A stretch of 64,000 nt of DNA, from assembly GCA_003221035.1 (NCBI GenBank), contig QHUB01000035.1, positions 1 through 64,000 of the forward strand, in the 5' to 3' direction. Numbering within the stretch: the first letter of the stretch is position 1; each line of letters begins with the position of its first letter. The translations under genes and the position numbers were made by a program. The notes under the pieces were generated by a model. The model saw nothing but the letters and a program-made list of their open reading frames with translations. It searched no databases and was not told where the DNA came from. Below are positions 9,448 to 19,640 of the stretch, piece after piece. This DNA comes from Gemmatimonadota bacterium (GTDB lineage: Bacteria > Gemmatimonadota > Gemmatimonadetes > Gemmatimonadales > GWC2-71-9).

Positions 9448-10422
9448 TTAGGGCCTTCCTCCCCAGGCCGTTCCACTCACGGAGATTAACGCCCCGTCGC
9501 GTGCGAGCGACTGCGTTCCCACAACCGTGACAACTGGCGGATTCGAGCCAAGAAATGCCGTTCCCGCCTCACGCAGCGTTGCGAGGTCGGCAGGCTTGTA
9601 ATTGACGACGTAAATGGTGAGCGCCGTGACGTCGCGCGGCGTGGCACCAGCCGCTTGCAGCATCGTCGCGAGGTTCGCGAACGCGCGCACCGCTTGCGCG
9701 TGCAGATCCGATCCGACGAGCGCGCCAAGACTGTCGACTCCGAGCTGGCCGGTGATGTAGAGCGCCCGTCCCACGCGCACTGCCGCCGCGCCGAGATCCG
9801 GCCCGGCAATGGCCGCCGGCGCTGCAAGTGCGGTCTTGAACTCCGGCGTGCTCGCGCGGGCGCCCAGGCTCCCGCCGTTTGCGCCGCGGAAACTCGCCTC
9901 CGCCCAGCGCACCTGATCAGCGCGATGGCGCTGCTCAGCGGCCTGGTCCTCTCCTGCGCGCCATTTCTTGTATTGCTGCAGTTGATCGCCGCTCAGAAAG
10001 CGATGCAGGTCGCTCTCGAACCGGTCCTGCCGCGCTTTCAATTCCTTCCCGAGGTCCTGCACGCGCTCGACGTAGAACAGCGCGGCGGAGCGATCGCCTT
10101 CGTCCAGTCGTTCGTTCATTTTGGCCAATTCGCCCGTCGCACTGTCGCGCATCGGCTGCGTCGTAACCATGAAGGAGTCGTATCTCTGCTTGTATTGCGC
10201 GGCTTGTGTATCGGAGAGCTCGAGCAGCGTGCGGGCCCGTGCCGTGTCGAGCGGTCCCGTCAGCTCGACACCGGGGAGCTTGGGGGCTTGTGGCGCATAG
10301 CGCCCACCCTCCATCCCCCCGCGGCCGCTCCCTCCTCCGTAGCCTCCGCCCATTTGGGCGGCAGCGACGGTGGGAAGCACACCTGTTGCGGCAAGAAACG
10401 CGAGTGCGACCGACCATCTCAT
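9448..10422 (-). CDS. Secreted fusion of a Spy/CpxP-like helical region with a RidA (YjgF) domain
   Basis: A 324-residue protein with a good Shine-Dalgarno (AGGAGA) and a signal peptide ending VAAAQ. Residues 24-45 are Gly-rich. Residues about 55-175 are long helices in the style of Spy/LTXXQ periplasmic chaperones (LELSDTQAAQYKQRYDSF; DRFESDLHRFLSGDQLQQYK). Residues about 195-324 are a RidA-fold domain (VGRALYITGQLGVDS, AVRAFANLATMLQAAGA, TALTIYVVNY). The catalytic Arg of bona fide RidA enamine/imine deaminases is not found at the expected P-A-R site, which here reads NPPVVTVVGTQSLARDG. Deaminase activity is therefore doubtful and the domain may bind ligand only. Periplasmic location is inferred from the signal peptide. 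Confidence 0.8.
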   Translation of the reverse strand: MRWSVALAFLAATGVLPTVAAAQMGGGYGGGSGRGGMEGGRYAPQAPKLPGVELTGPLDTARARTLLELSDTQAAQYKQRYDSFMVTTQPMRDSATGELAKMNERLDEGDRSAALFYVERVQDLGKELKARQDRFESDLHRFLSGDQLQQYKKWRAGEDQAAEQRHRADQVRWAEASFRGANGGSLGARASTPEFKTALAAPAAIAGPDLGAAAVRVGRALYITGQLGVDSLGALVGSDLHAQAVRAFANLATMLQAAGATPRDVTALTIYVVNYKPADLATLREAGTAFLGSNPPVVTVVGTQSLARDGALISVSGTAWGGRP

Positions 10423-10546
10423 GCTGGCTCTCCTGGTGCTGAAGCGATTGGCAGGACCGACGAACGTACGTACGACTGATGCACGTGCTCAATGTTACGT
10501 CGCGCTGGCAGTTTCTGTTGAGGAGTTTCCAGCGCCTGAAACCGAA

Positions 10547-12568
10547 TCATGCCTGCCGCGCGCATTTCAAGTCGTGGGTCCGTTTGCGCGCGAACTCCGC
10601 GCGCCCCCCGAATGGCGCGGGCGCTCCCGACCAGTTTCGCGCCACGGCGGCATAGGCCGCGCATACGTTACTGCGCTGCGCAGATCCTCCTCTCGAGCGG
10701 TCGAGCAGTCGTGCCAGGCGCCAACGCGCTACCGTGCCGAAGGCCCAATCGACTTCCGCCGCCTGCGGGCGATCGGTGGGCAGACCCACCAGGGCCAGAT
10801 GCTCGTGCCACATCAGCTCGGACTTGGCCCCTTCAACGTCGCCGAGTTGCGCACGCCACTTGGAGCGTTGCAGGTGAACGATGGCGCGAAAGAACGGGTC
10901 GGTACGGGTCGCATCGTCTACAGGAACTTGATCGAGCAAGTACACGGCGGCGGGCTGCCGGCCCGCGGCCGCGAGTGAATCAGCCGAGAGATAGAGTTGG
11001 AGTGCGCTGGGCGCGGCGTCGCGCAGTGGTGTGGGGCGGCCGAGCAGCGTGCTCATCCAGCTCGCGCGATCGCGGAGTATGGAATCGGTCCCCGGGCTGG
11101 CGATCAACCCGCCAAGCTCGTCGAGCACGCCGGCCGTATCGACGCTGCCGGGATCGACGAACGCGAGTGCCGCCGGCAATTCCGCGTTGAAGAGCTCGAT
11201 CTCCGTTTCGGGCGAGACCGCGGCCAGCCGGCCGGCCAGATCGTGGATCTGGTCCATCCGCCCGAGTGCCACGTCGCCGAGGATTTCGCCGATCAGACCG
11301 GCGCGTTGCAACTCGTGCGACGGCTGCTTCTCGATCAGCGCGCCCAGGTAAATCGCGCCCCGCGGCACGTCGAACGTCGGAAGCAGCCGCGGACCTGCGC
11401 CAAAGTCCGGATTCTTCTGTGTCGCGGCATCGCCGGCGACCTGGTTGGTGATTTGCTGCGCCGCCTTCTCGGGAAGAAAGCGCCACGCAAAGCCGACATA
11501 GAGTAACGCCCGGAGCCCGCGGGAAAACTCGTTCGGGGCGGTGCTGTGGGTTTCCAGCGAATGCAGTGCATTGTCCGCGCCGCTCGAGTCGCCTTCGGCG
11601 ATCGCGGCCCACGCGAGGTGCTCCCAGGCGGGTCCGTAATCAGGCCGCAGTCGCGCGGCCTGCGCGAAAGCCGGGAGAGCTTCGGCACGCCGATGCCCGA
11701 GCAGAGGTCCGCGATGGAACAGCTCGTCCCCGAGCTGAAACCATCCGAGGAAGTCGTCGCGAAACCCTTCGGTGACTGCGCGCAAGGTGTCCAGCCGGGC
11801 GCGCAACGGGAGTGCAGACGCGCGAATGATGTTCCGATACGGCGGCGGCAAGGAGTCGGCGTGAATCGAGTACCGCCGGACGCGCTTGGAATCGGGCTCG
11901 TGCCCCAGCCACCGTCCGACTTCCGTGATCCGCCACGCGCAAATCCAGCAGCTCGAATCGGCGCGCTCCGCCTGTCGAAACGCGCTGTCCGCCCGCTCCC
12001 ATTGGCTCTCGGCGACAAACTGCTCTCCTTCGGCAAAACCGATCAGTCCCAGGAACCTGCGGGGTAACGCGCTCGCGGGGAGTGCTCCTACAAGCGGACT
12101 GCGACTCGCCGAGATGGACAACGCGATCTGATAACTGATCGAGTCGTGCAACGTTGACGTTTTATCGAGGGCGGCATGGAATTCGGAGGGAGGAATTCCA
12201 CCCGCCAGTCGTACGATGACCTCGCTGCCCGTCACCGTCATTCGAGCTTGCACGGGAAGCGCAGGGGATGCCGAGTCGCTGAAATTGACATGCGCGCCAA
12301 GGTCCGAGCGCACACTGCATAGCAGAGAGTTTGCTCGAGCGGCGTATTTGCTCGGTCCTTCGTAATTGATATGGGCAAACGCGACGGCCGGCGCGCGGAG
12401 CCTGGGCTGCGGGACTCCGCAAGCTTCCTCGTCGTTATGACGGATTATCCACCACCCAATGCCGAGAAGCACCACCGCTCCGACAATTGCGGCAGTGAGC
12501 TTGGGCGGAATGGGAGGGACGCCACGTGGCTCCAATGCCTGCCGGAGGTCGGAAGGTGAGGTTGTCAT
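10547..12568 (-). CDS. Membrane-anchored TPR-repeat protein of unknown function
   Basis: A 673-residue protein using the ATG at 12568 (MTTSPSDLRQALEPRG). The frame stays open 35 codons upstream, but that Cys-rich stretch is the shadow of the neighbouring gene. One membrane helix (AAIVGAVVLLGIGWWII, about 25-42) precedes a large extracytoplasmic part. Residues about 55-170 form a small beta/alpha domain, and the remainder is helical with TPR-like units (ESQWERADSAFRQAERAD; ALPAFAQAARLRPDYGPAW). The layout resembles the C-terminal sensor half of Gemmatimonadota Ser/Thr kinases or CadC-like regulators without the kinase or DNA-binding part; that comparison is from memory. It starts 25 bases after the stop of the gene at 12594-13178. 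Confidence 0.75.
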   Translation of the reverse strand: MTTSPSDLRQALEPRGVPPIPPKLTAAIVGAVVLLGIGWWIIRHNDEEACGVPQPRLRAPAVAFAHINYEGPSKYAARANSLLCSVRSDLGAHVNFSDSASPALPVQARMTVTGSEVIVRLAGGIPPSEFHAALDKTSTLHDSISYQIALSISASRSPLVGALPASALPRRFLGLIGFAEGEQFVAESQWERADSAFRQAERADSSCWICAWRITEVGRWLGHEPDSKRVRRYSIHADSLPPPYRNIIRASALPLRARLDTLRAVTEGFRDDFLGWFQLGDELFHRGPLLGHRRAEALPAFAQAARLRPDYGPAWEHLAWAAIAEGDSSGADNALHSLETHSTAPNEFSRGLRALLYVGFAWRFLPEKAAQQITNQVAGDAATQKNPDFGAGPRLLPTFDVPRGAIYLGALIEKQPSHELQRAGLIGEILGDVALGRMDQIHDLAGRLAAVSPETEIELFNAELPAALAFVDPGSVDTAGVLDELGGLIASPGTDSILRDRASWMSTLLGRPTPLRDAAPSALQLYLSADSLAAAGRQPAAVYLLDQVPVDDATRTDPFFRAIVHLQRSKWRAQLGDVEGAKSELMWHEHLALVGLPTDRPQAAEVDWAFGTVARWRLARLLDRSRGGSAQRSNVCAAYAAVARNWSGAPAPFGGRAEFARKRTHDLKCARQA

Positions 12569-12593
12569 GCAGCGCCTGAACTTTTCTCGACGC

Positions 12594-13178
12594 TCAGCGC
12601 AGGCGGGGCAGCTTGGGTGGCTTGGGTCCGTGACGCACGGCGCCGCGCACGGGCACGCAGTCGAGCTGCACACCGCCGCGCGCGCAGCGCAGCAGCAGCC
12701 CGCCGCGGCTCATGTCGCCGCGACCCGCGAACGTGGCGGGGAAGAGCAGGCGGTCACCGAACACATGCAGGAGCGGACCGACGTACTTGTCCGTCGCGAC
12801 GGAACCGAGCAGGACGACGCGATCTTCCGCTGCGAGCCCCGCGTGCAGCCGGGTCGCATCGCGGACCAGCGGGTCGCGGAATGCGGCGACGCCTTCATCG
12901 ACCGACACGGACGCCATCTGTCGCAGATCTTCGACGCGGATCAGCAGATCCGACGGCAAGAGGCCGCGCCCGGGTGCGATGACGTACGCACTCCCGAACG
13001 TGGTCGCATACGCCAGCTTCCCGCGGAAATAGAGACTACTCATGAAGGTGAAGACTTCGCCGAGCGGCGCGCCACCATTTGTGAGACGAGCCGTCAGCGG
13101 GCTGGTCTGACTCTTGAGCAGCATCTGCGCCCGGGTCCCCGCGCAACTCGCCGGCGAGAGCAAAAACACCGTCACCAT
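12594..13178 (-). CDS. Conserved protein of unknown function, coupled to exonuclease III
   Basis: A 194-residue soluble protein beginning MVTVFLLSPASCAGTRAQML. The N-terminal SPASCAGTRA and the SSLYFRGKLAYATTFG segment look like strongly conserved family blocks. I remember similar unnamed proteins from several phyla but can assign no function. The start ATG shares one base with the stop of the exonuclease III gene (TAATG on the minus strand), so translation is coupled. That context makes a nucleic-acid-related role thinkable but unproven. No membrane segment or signal peptide is seen. Confidence 0.75.
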   Translation of the reverse strand: MVTVFLLSPASCAGTRAQMLLKSQTSPLTARLTNGGAPLGEVFTFMSSLYFRGKLAYATTFGSAYVIAPGRGLLPSDLLIRVEDLRQMASVSVDEGVAAFRDPLVRDATRLHAGLAAEDRVVLLGSVATDKYVGPLLHVFGDRLLFPATFAGRGDMSRGGLLLRCARGGVQLDCVPVRGAVRHGPKPPKLPRLR

Positions 13179-13924
13179 TATGGCGCCAAAGATAACATCA
13201 CCGGTGCATGATCACTCGTGCCGACGTCGGTGTGCACGACACACGCGGTCGCGCGCGCGGCGACAGCGGGGGAGGCCAGGACATAGTCGAGCCGCCACCC
13301 GATGTTGCGGGCGCGGAGATTGCGCCACGGCGCCCACCACGTGAACAGATTCGGATTGTCGGGCTCGAATTGGCGGCTCATGTCCACGAGGCGGGTGTCG
13401 AGCAGGGCCTGGAAAAGCGCGCGCTCCTCCGGCCGTTGCCCCACGGCGTTTGGCTTGCGCTCCTTCGGGTGCACGTCCATCTCCGCGCGGGCGATGTTCA
13501 GATCGCCGCAGAGAACCAGCTGCCGGCCTTCGGCCGTCAGTCTGTTGGACCAATCGATGAGACTCGTCACGAACGCCACCTTCGCCGCGTAGTCCTTCCC
13601 GCCGTTGGGGACGTAGATCGACGCGAGCACCAGATCGCCGTGCTCGACCTGTACGATCCGCGATTCCATGTCGAACGAGGGGTGGCTGAACACCGGATCG
13701 AACGCGAAGAGATCCTTGCGGATGTGTATCGACACGCCCGAATATCCCTTCAGGGTGTGCCAGTAGACGTGATAATCCGCGACCCGGCACTCGGCCGGGA
13801 TCTGGGCCGTGGTGGCCTTGAGCTCCTGCAGGCAGACGATGTCGGGCCGGTCGCGCTGGAGCCACTCGCACAGCTGTGCCGCCCGGGCCCGAATCCCGTT
13901 CACGTTCCAGGTGGCGATCTTCAC
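13178..13924 (-). CDS. xth: Exodeoxyribonuclease III / AP endonuclease
   Basis: A 248-residue protein of the EEP nuclease fold. The chosen GTG start at 13924 gives MKIATWNVNGIRARAAQL, the canonical XthA N-terminus; the reading frame continues 15 codons upstream but that part is not family-like. Active-site motifs are WNVNGIR (Asn), CLQELKA (metal-binding Glu, about 35), the Tyr/His/Asp region, LCGDLNIAR (Asp-x-Asn, about 135) and GTSDHAPV (terminal Asp-His). It repairs abasic sites and degrades 3' ends of duplex DNA in the cytoplasm. First gene of a minus-strand group; its stop overlaps the next gene's start by one base. Divergent from the VOC gene. Confidence 0.93.
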   Translation of the reverse strand: MKIATWNVNGIRARAAQLCEWLQRDRPDIVCLQELKATTAQIPAECRVADYHVYWHTLKGYSGVSIHIRKDLFAFDPVFSHPSFDMESRIVQVEHGDLVLASIYVPNGGKDYAAKVAFVTSLIDWSNRLTAEGRQLVLCGDLNIARAEMDVHPKERKPNAVGQRPEERALFQALLDTRLVDMSRQFEPDNPNLFTWWAPWRNLRARNIGWRLDYVLASPAVAARATACVVHTDVGTSDHAPVMLSLAP

Positions 13925-14031
13925 GCCGGAATGTAAGGCCTTGACGGCGCCGCCGGCCGCGTCGTACATGAAATCTTCGACGAGAACTGGACCGGCGGCG
14001 AGACGCTCGTCGTCACCGAGGAGAAACGATA

Positions 14032-14518
14032 ATGGCTACGCCGACGATTACGCCCTTTCTCTGGTTCGATACGCAGGCCGAGCAAGCGGCGGCGTTTTAC
14101 ACATCGATCTTCAAGAACTCGAAGATCCTCGACACCAGTCGCTACGGTGATGCGGGACCGGGACCCAAAGGGTCCGTGATGGTCATCAGGTTCCAGATCG
14201 CCGGCATGGAGGTCACCGCCCTGAACGGAGGGCCGCGCTTCACGTTCAGCGAAGCCTTCTCGTTTGTCGTGAGCTGTGATAATCAGCAGGAGATCGACGA
14301 GTACTGGAGCAAGCTCACGGCGGGCGGGGGCCAGGAAAGCATGTGCGGTTGGCTCAAGGACAAATTCGGCTTTTCGTGGCAGATCGTCCCCAAACAGATG
14401 GCAAAGCTGATGAGTCCCAAAAACCCGCAGCACGCGGGTCGCGTGATGCAGGCGCTGCTCCAGATGAAGAAGCTCGATATCGCAAAACTCGAGCAGGCGG
14501 GGGAAGACGAGGTGGCTG

Positions 14519-14529
<11 letters not shown>
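14032..14529 (+). CDS. VOC family protein (PhnB / 3-demethylubiquinone methyltransferase-like glyoxalase fold)
   Basis: A 165-residue protein with a strong Shine-Dalgarno (GAGGAG) seven bases before ATG. It begins with [20 protein letters not shown], the hallmark of the PhnB-like branch of the vicinal oxygen chelate superfamily. Other conserved blocks are [21 protein letters not shown] and the [14 protein letters not shown] motif. Proteins of this branch are usually single-domain homodimers of unknown substrate; the old annotation as 3-demethylubiquinone-9 methyltransferase is not supported by function. The C-terminus converges on and overlaps the aldo/keto reductase stop by 11 bases. Confidence 0.92.
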
Positions 14530-15496
<967 letters not shown>

Positions 15497-15505
15497 GTCT
15501 GTCGT

Positions 15506-18500
15506 CTAGAACCCTTCAGTCAAACTGAACCGCACCATCCAGTTCTTCTGCGGCCGGTCGAACGGGTGGACGACGTCCATCTGTCCGATCGCGTAACCGA
15601 ACAAGTTCATGCGGAACGAGATGCCCGTGCTTCTCACGACCTGGCGTGTGCCTTTTCCAAAGATTGCGGCCCCGCTGTCCGAGGTCCACGCGACGCCGGC
15701 GTCGTAGAAGACGCCGGCCTCGATCGGCAGGATTCCGTAGTAGCTGCCGCCACCCAACAGACCGAACGGTGGGAACCGGAGCTCGAGGTTGGCCACCGCG
15801 ATGCGGCTGCCCCAGAGCTGATCGAACACCGGGCACGAGGTGCCGGACGTGTTGCCGCACTCTCGGGCCGTGAAGCTGTTGTAGTCGTAACCGCGGACCA
15901 GGCTCGGGTATCCGATAAACATCGGATAGAGACGCGGATCTTCCGGGTTTTGTCCATACCGTCCGACGTGGAGGACACGCGCGCCGATCGTGAACGGCCG
16001 GACTGGCATCACATACTTTCGAAAATCGGCCAGGGCCGTGACGTACTGCAGATTCCCGAACGTCGGGGCCACCTCGAGCCGCCAGCGATCGCCGAGGATA
16101 GGGCTGGTGGCGCCGAAGTACGAGTTGTCCTGCACCAATGCCACGTGCCCCGTCTCGAGCGTGATCCCGGGCGGCACGCAACCGTTGGTGATCACGCCGC
16201 CGCACGTCGGATACTTGAACTTGTTGTCGTAGACAACCTGCCCCGTTGCCGGATTGAAGGCCGTCGTCCGGATTTCGTAATCGTAGGTGATCTGCTGAAT
16301 GCCCGCGGAGACTTCGATGCGCCGCGAGCGGTTGAACGGGTAGGCGAGGATACCGCTGAACTCGCGATTGGTCTGCTTGAAGCGCTGGAGCTGCTCGACG
16401 TAATTGCCGGCGCTATCGGTGCCCTGCAGGACCCCGCCGTAGATGTAGGGGATCTGCTGCGCCCCGAGCAGCCAGTTGACCCGCGACTTGCGATTGCCGT
16501 ATCCAATCAGGGCGGCAAAGTCCGCGAGCCGGCCCTGCACCTGGGCCATCGTGACCAGGTTGTGATCGCCCAGCATGTCGCTCCAGTACAGCGTCACTCC
16601 GCCGCCGACGTACGTCCCGAAACGGTCGGCTGCGATCGCGAGGCTCGGCTGCGAGACGAAGTCGAGCGAGAGTCGCGGATGGTATGCCTTGACGATGGCC
16701 GTCAGTGACTGCGGATCATCCAGCGGCGGCAGACCAGTGTCCGGGTCCTTGATGATGGTGGCGATCCCGGTCCCGACCTCCGCGCGGTCCAGCGGCGGGA
16801 GCTCGGCGGCGCCCTTGGGCAGCTCGACGATGGGTCCGCCATGGAGCGCCTGCAGGTCGTCGATCGCCTCGATGGAAAAGCCGCCGCCCGTGTACACGGT
16901 GAAGACTGCGCGGGGTGCCTTTTGTGCGACACTCAGTGCCGGGCTCAGAGTCGTGATGCCCGCGACGCCCGTGAACACGTTCGTGATCTGCGAGATGCTG
17001 CCGTCGGCGACCGACAGCCGGTAGACGTTGCTGACACCACCGGGGTCGCCGATGAAGTACAGACTCTGCCCGTCGGGACTCCATTGCGGGTTGATGTGTT
17101 TGGCGCCCGTCAGGTGCGCCAGCTGCCGGATCTCGCCGCCGCCGTGCGGATCGATGAGCGCGAGCTGGTAGTTGCCATACGCCAACGAATCCAGCGACGT
17201 CGTAAAGCGGTCGGTCACGAACGCGATCTGGGTGCCGTCGGGAGACCAGGCGGGCTCGAGATCGGCGTAGGCGTCGTCCGTCAGGCGGGTGAGCTTCTTG
17301 TTGGGCAGATCGTACACAAAGAGATCGGTGAGCCCTCCCACTTGCGCGCTGAACGCGATCTGTTGCCCATCAGGCGACCATGTCGGATTGAAGATCTCAC
17401 CGAGGTTCTTGAACTTGATTTCTTTCACCACCTCGCCGTTGCTGCCCTTCACGATGCGGAGCGCCGGACGTCCGGTGACGACGGCGCCGAATACAAACCG
17501 GCTCCCATCCGCGTCCCACGCGCCCGCGGAGTTGATGAACTGCATACTCTCGAGGTGTGGATCGCGGGTAGCGGACACGAGTTTACGGATGGTATGGCCA
17601 TCGTCCGCATCCGCGAGATACATGTCGATCGCGAACAGACCCGCATCGGAGAAGTACACCATCCGGGTGCCATCGGGGCTCAACGCCGGCGCGAGGTTGT
17701 AGTGTTGCTGCCTCCCGGGGCTCACGAGCGCGCGCGCCCCGGACGTCATGACCGGAGTCAGCCGCGCCTGGGCGCGTTCGGCGCGGTCCTGCGGCAGCGT
17801 GACGCCGGTCGCCACGGCGACGGGCTGCGCTGCCTCGACCAAGGCGCGGTGCCAGTCGGCGATCAGGCTGTCGGCGGGACGGTGCGTCATCTGCTCGAGT
17901 GAGGCGATCACGTTGCCGCTTCGGCCGGCCGCGCGCAGCAGCGCGCCGACGATGTCGTCACCATACGTCCCGCCGAGATACGACCAGAAGGACTGACCCC
18001 AACGATAGGGGAACCACCGCGGATCCTCGAGCTCGTGGAACCCGGGCATCCGGCCGGTGCGGACCGCGTCGCGCATCCACATCGTCGTATTCGGATCCAC
18101 GTTCCCGAGCGATACGTACTCCGCCATGCCCTCGATGAACCACAGCGGCACACGGTTCAGTCCCGTGGCCATCGAGCCGCGGCCGACGCCCGTGATGTCG
18201 TACTGGAATGCGTGTGTGAGCTCGTGCCCGATGACGTGGTCGGTCTCGTAGAGCGACGCGCCCATCGGCAGAATGATGCGGCGCTTCAGGCTTTCGGTGA
18301 CGCCGCCGGTACCCTCGCCGGGCGCCTCGCCGAGCACGTTGGTCTGCTCGAAGTCGGGGTGATCGGAGTAGAGGATGAGCGGCTGACGGCCGTTGAGCTG
18401 GTGGCGCAGCACCCCGGAGATTCTGGTGTACCAACGTTCGGCCATCCGCGCGGCCTGGGCCGCGGCGGTCGCTTCCTTGTCGTAATAATAAATGTCGAAA

Positions 18501-18634
18501 TGCTGGGTCTTCAGGATCTTGAAGTTGAAGGTCTCGTACTGGACGGCGTTCCGTCCGAAGTACTGACTCTCTGCGCGGGAGGTAAACAGCGTAAGCGCGC
18601 CCAGCAGCAGGGTGACGCGAGCGATGTTCTTCAT
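15506..18634 (-). CDS. Gluzincin-like metallopeptidase domain + TolB propeller + C-terminal beta-barrel
   Basis: A 1042-residue outer-membrane-type protein. A signal peptide ending SRAES precedes a peptidase-MA-like domain (about 30-280) with HELTHAFQYD (about 137) and IEGMAEYVS (about 168), a HExxH...E zinc site. Next is a TolB-like propeller (about 310-600) with repeated WSPDGQQIAFSA-type blades. The last 380 residues are strand-rich with a LRFPPFGLLGGGSYYG motif and end in Phe (FSLTEGF), as in Omp85/BamA-type barrels. It probably anchors a surface or periplasmic peptidase in the outer membrane; substrate unknown. A GGTAATCCTAG sequence sits just before the ATG, with no good Shine-Dalgarno. 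Confidence 0.85.
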   Translation of the reverse strand: MKNIARVTLLLGALTLFTSRAESQYFGRNAVQYETFNFKILKTQHFDIYYYDKEATAAAQAARMAERWYTRISGVLRHQLNGRQPLILYSDHPDFEQTNVLGEAPGEGTGGVTESLKRRIILPMGASLYETDHVIGHELTHAFQYDITGVGRGSMATGLNRVPLWFIEGMAEYVSLGNVDPNTTMWMRDAVRTGRMPGFHELEDPRWFPYRWGQSFWSYLGGTYGDDIVGALLRAAGRSGNVIASLEQMTHRPADSLIADWHRALVEAAQPVAVATGVTLPQDRAERAQARLTPVMTSGARALVSPGRQQHYNLAPALSPDGTRMVYFSDAGLFAIDMYLADADDGHTIRKLVSATRDPHLESMQFINSAGAWDADGSRFVFGAVVTGRPALRIVKGSNGEVVKEIKFKNLGEIFNPTWSPDGQQIAFSAQVGGLTDLFVYDLPNKKLTRLTDDAYADLEPAWSPDGTQIAFVTDRFTTSLDSLAYGNYQLALIDPHGGGEIRQLAHLTGAKHINPQWSPDGQSLYFIGDPGGVSNVYRLSVADGSISQITNVFTGVAGITTLSPALSVAQKAPRAVFTVYTGGGFSIEAIDDLQALHGGPIVELPKGAAELPPLDRAEVGTGIATIIKDPDTGLPPLDDPQSLTAIVKAYHPRLSLDFVSQPSLAIAADRFGTYVGGGVTLYWSDMLGDHNLVTMAQVQGRLADFAALIGYGNRKSRVNWLLGAQQIPYIYGGVLQGTDSAGNYVEQLQRFKQTNREFSGILAYPFNRSRRIEVSAGIQQITYDYEIRTTAFNPATGQVVYDNKFKYPTCGGVITNGCVPPGITLETGHVALVQDNSYFGATSPILGDRWRLEVAPTFGNLQYVTALADFRKYVMPVRPFTIGARVLHVGRYGQNPEDPRLYPMFIGYPSLVRGYDYNSFTARECGNTSGTSCPVFDQLWGSRIAVANLELRFPPFGLLGGGSYYGILPIEAGVFYDAGVAWTSDSGAAIFGKGTRQVVRSTGISFRMNLFGYAIGQMDVVHPFDRPQKNWMVRFSLTEGF

Positions 18635-18720
18635 GTCCTAGGATTACCCCCGTACGGCTGGTTCGGCACCTGATGTGATTCGAGTCCCGTAGGAACGTAC
18701 AACATGTTCGGAGAGTTCAC

Positions 18721-19605
18721 ATGACCGTCGCGATTCCATTGTTCATGGTCGCTCTGCTGGCACCGCAGATTAACGCTCAGACCCCGATTGAATGGGAAAA
18801 GGTTGACCGCGCCCTGGGCAGATCGGGCACGCTGCAGGGACAAACCTACCGCGTGGGCTTTCCCCGTAATGATCTTCACGTCACAGTTGGCGCGGTCACG
18901 GTACGGCCGGCGCTGGCATTGGGCTCCTGGGTAGCGTTTACAGAGACGGGCGACAGCACGGCGATGTTAATGGGCGACCTGGTCCTGCTCCCGGCCGAGG
19001 TTGGTCCCGTCATCGATGCCCTGCAAAGCGGCGGTGTGACGCAGACCGCATTGCACAACCATTTGGCGGGGGAAGCACCGCACATCGTCTATCTCCATAT
19101 CGGCGGACGGGGCAGGCCGGAAGCCCTGGCGACGGCGGTGCACACGGCCCTGACGCGCACGCGGACCCCGCTTGGCGCGCCGGCCCCGGCCGCCACTCCC
19201 GCGCCGGCGCTCGAGCTCGACACGCTTCAGATTGCACAGACATTGGGGGCGCACGGCAAGGTCAACGGCGGGGTCTATCAGGTCAGCGTCCCCCGGTCCG
19301 AGGCCGTGATGGTGGATAGTGTGACCTTGCCTCCGGCGATGGGCGTCGCGACCGCGATCAACTTCCAGGCAACAGGGGCCGGCCGCGCCGCCGCAACGGG
19401 CGACTTCGTGCTGATCGCGAGTGAGGTGAACCCGGTGATCCGGGCGCTCCGCGCCAGCGGGATCGCGGTGACGGCGCTGCACAGTCACCTCCTCGACGAG
19501 ACGCCGCGGCTCCTCTTCATGCACTTCTGGGGAGCGGGCGACGCCGTGCAGCTGGCCAAGGGACTCAGGGCCGCGCTCGATGTGATGAACATCAAGCGGC
19601 CATAG
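18721..19605 (+). CDS. DUF1259 domain protein (tandem), secreted
   Basis: A 294-residue protein with GGAGAG six bases before ATG and a signal-like N-terminus (MTVAIPLFMVALLAPQINAQ). It contains two copies of the DUF1259 (LppY/LpqO) domain, about 25-145 and 160-285, which can be aligned by eye. Paired motifs are VDRALGRSGTLQGQTYRVGFPR / IAQTLGAHGKVNGGVYQVSVPR, ALHNHLAGEAPHIVYLHI / ALHSHLLDETPRLLFMHF and LLPAEVGPVIDAL / LIASEVNPVIRAL. The conserved His pairs suggest metal or ligand binding; no activity is known for the family. Monocistronic-looking, divergent from the metallopeptidase gene. Confidence 0.88.
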   Translation: MTVAIPLFMVALLAPQINAQTPIEWEKVDRALGRSGTLQGQTYRVGFPRNDLHVTVGAVTVRPALALGSWVAFTETGDSTAMLMGDLVLLPAEVGPVIDALQSGGVTQTALHNHLAGEAPHIVYLHIGGRGRPEALATAVHTALTRTRTPLGAPAPAATPAPALELDTLQIAQTLGAHGKVNGGVYQVSVPRSEAVMVDSVTLPPAMGVATAINFQATGAGRAAATGDFVLIASEVNPVIRALRASGIAVTALHSHLLDETPRLLFMHFWGAGDAVQLAKGLRAALDVMNIKRP

Positions 19606-19640
19606 GCGGTATCACCGGGAAATCTTTCCTGGAACAGCGG

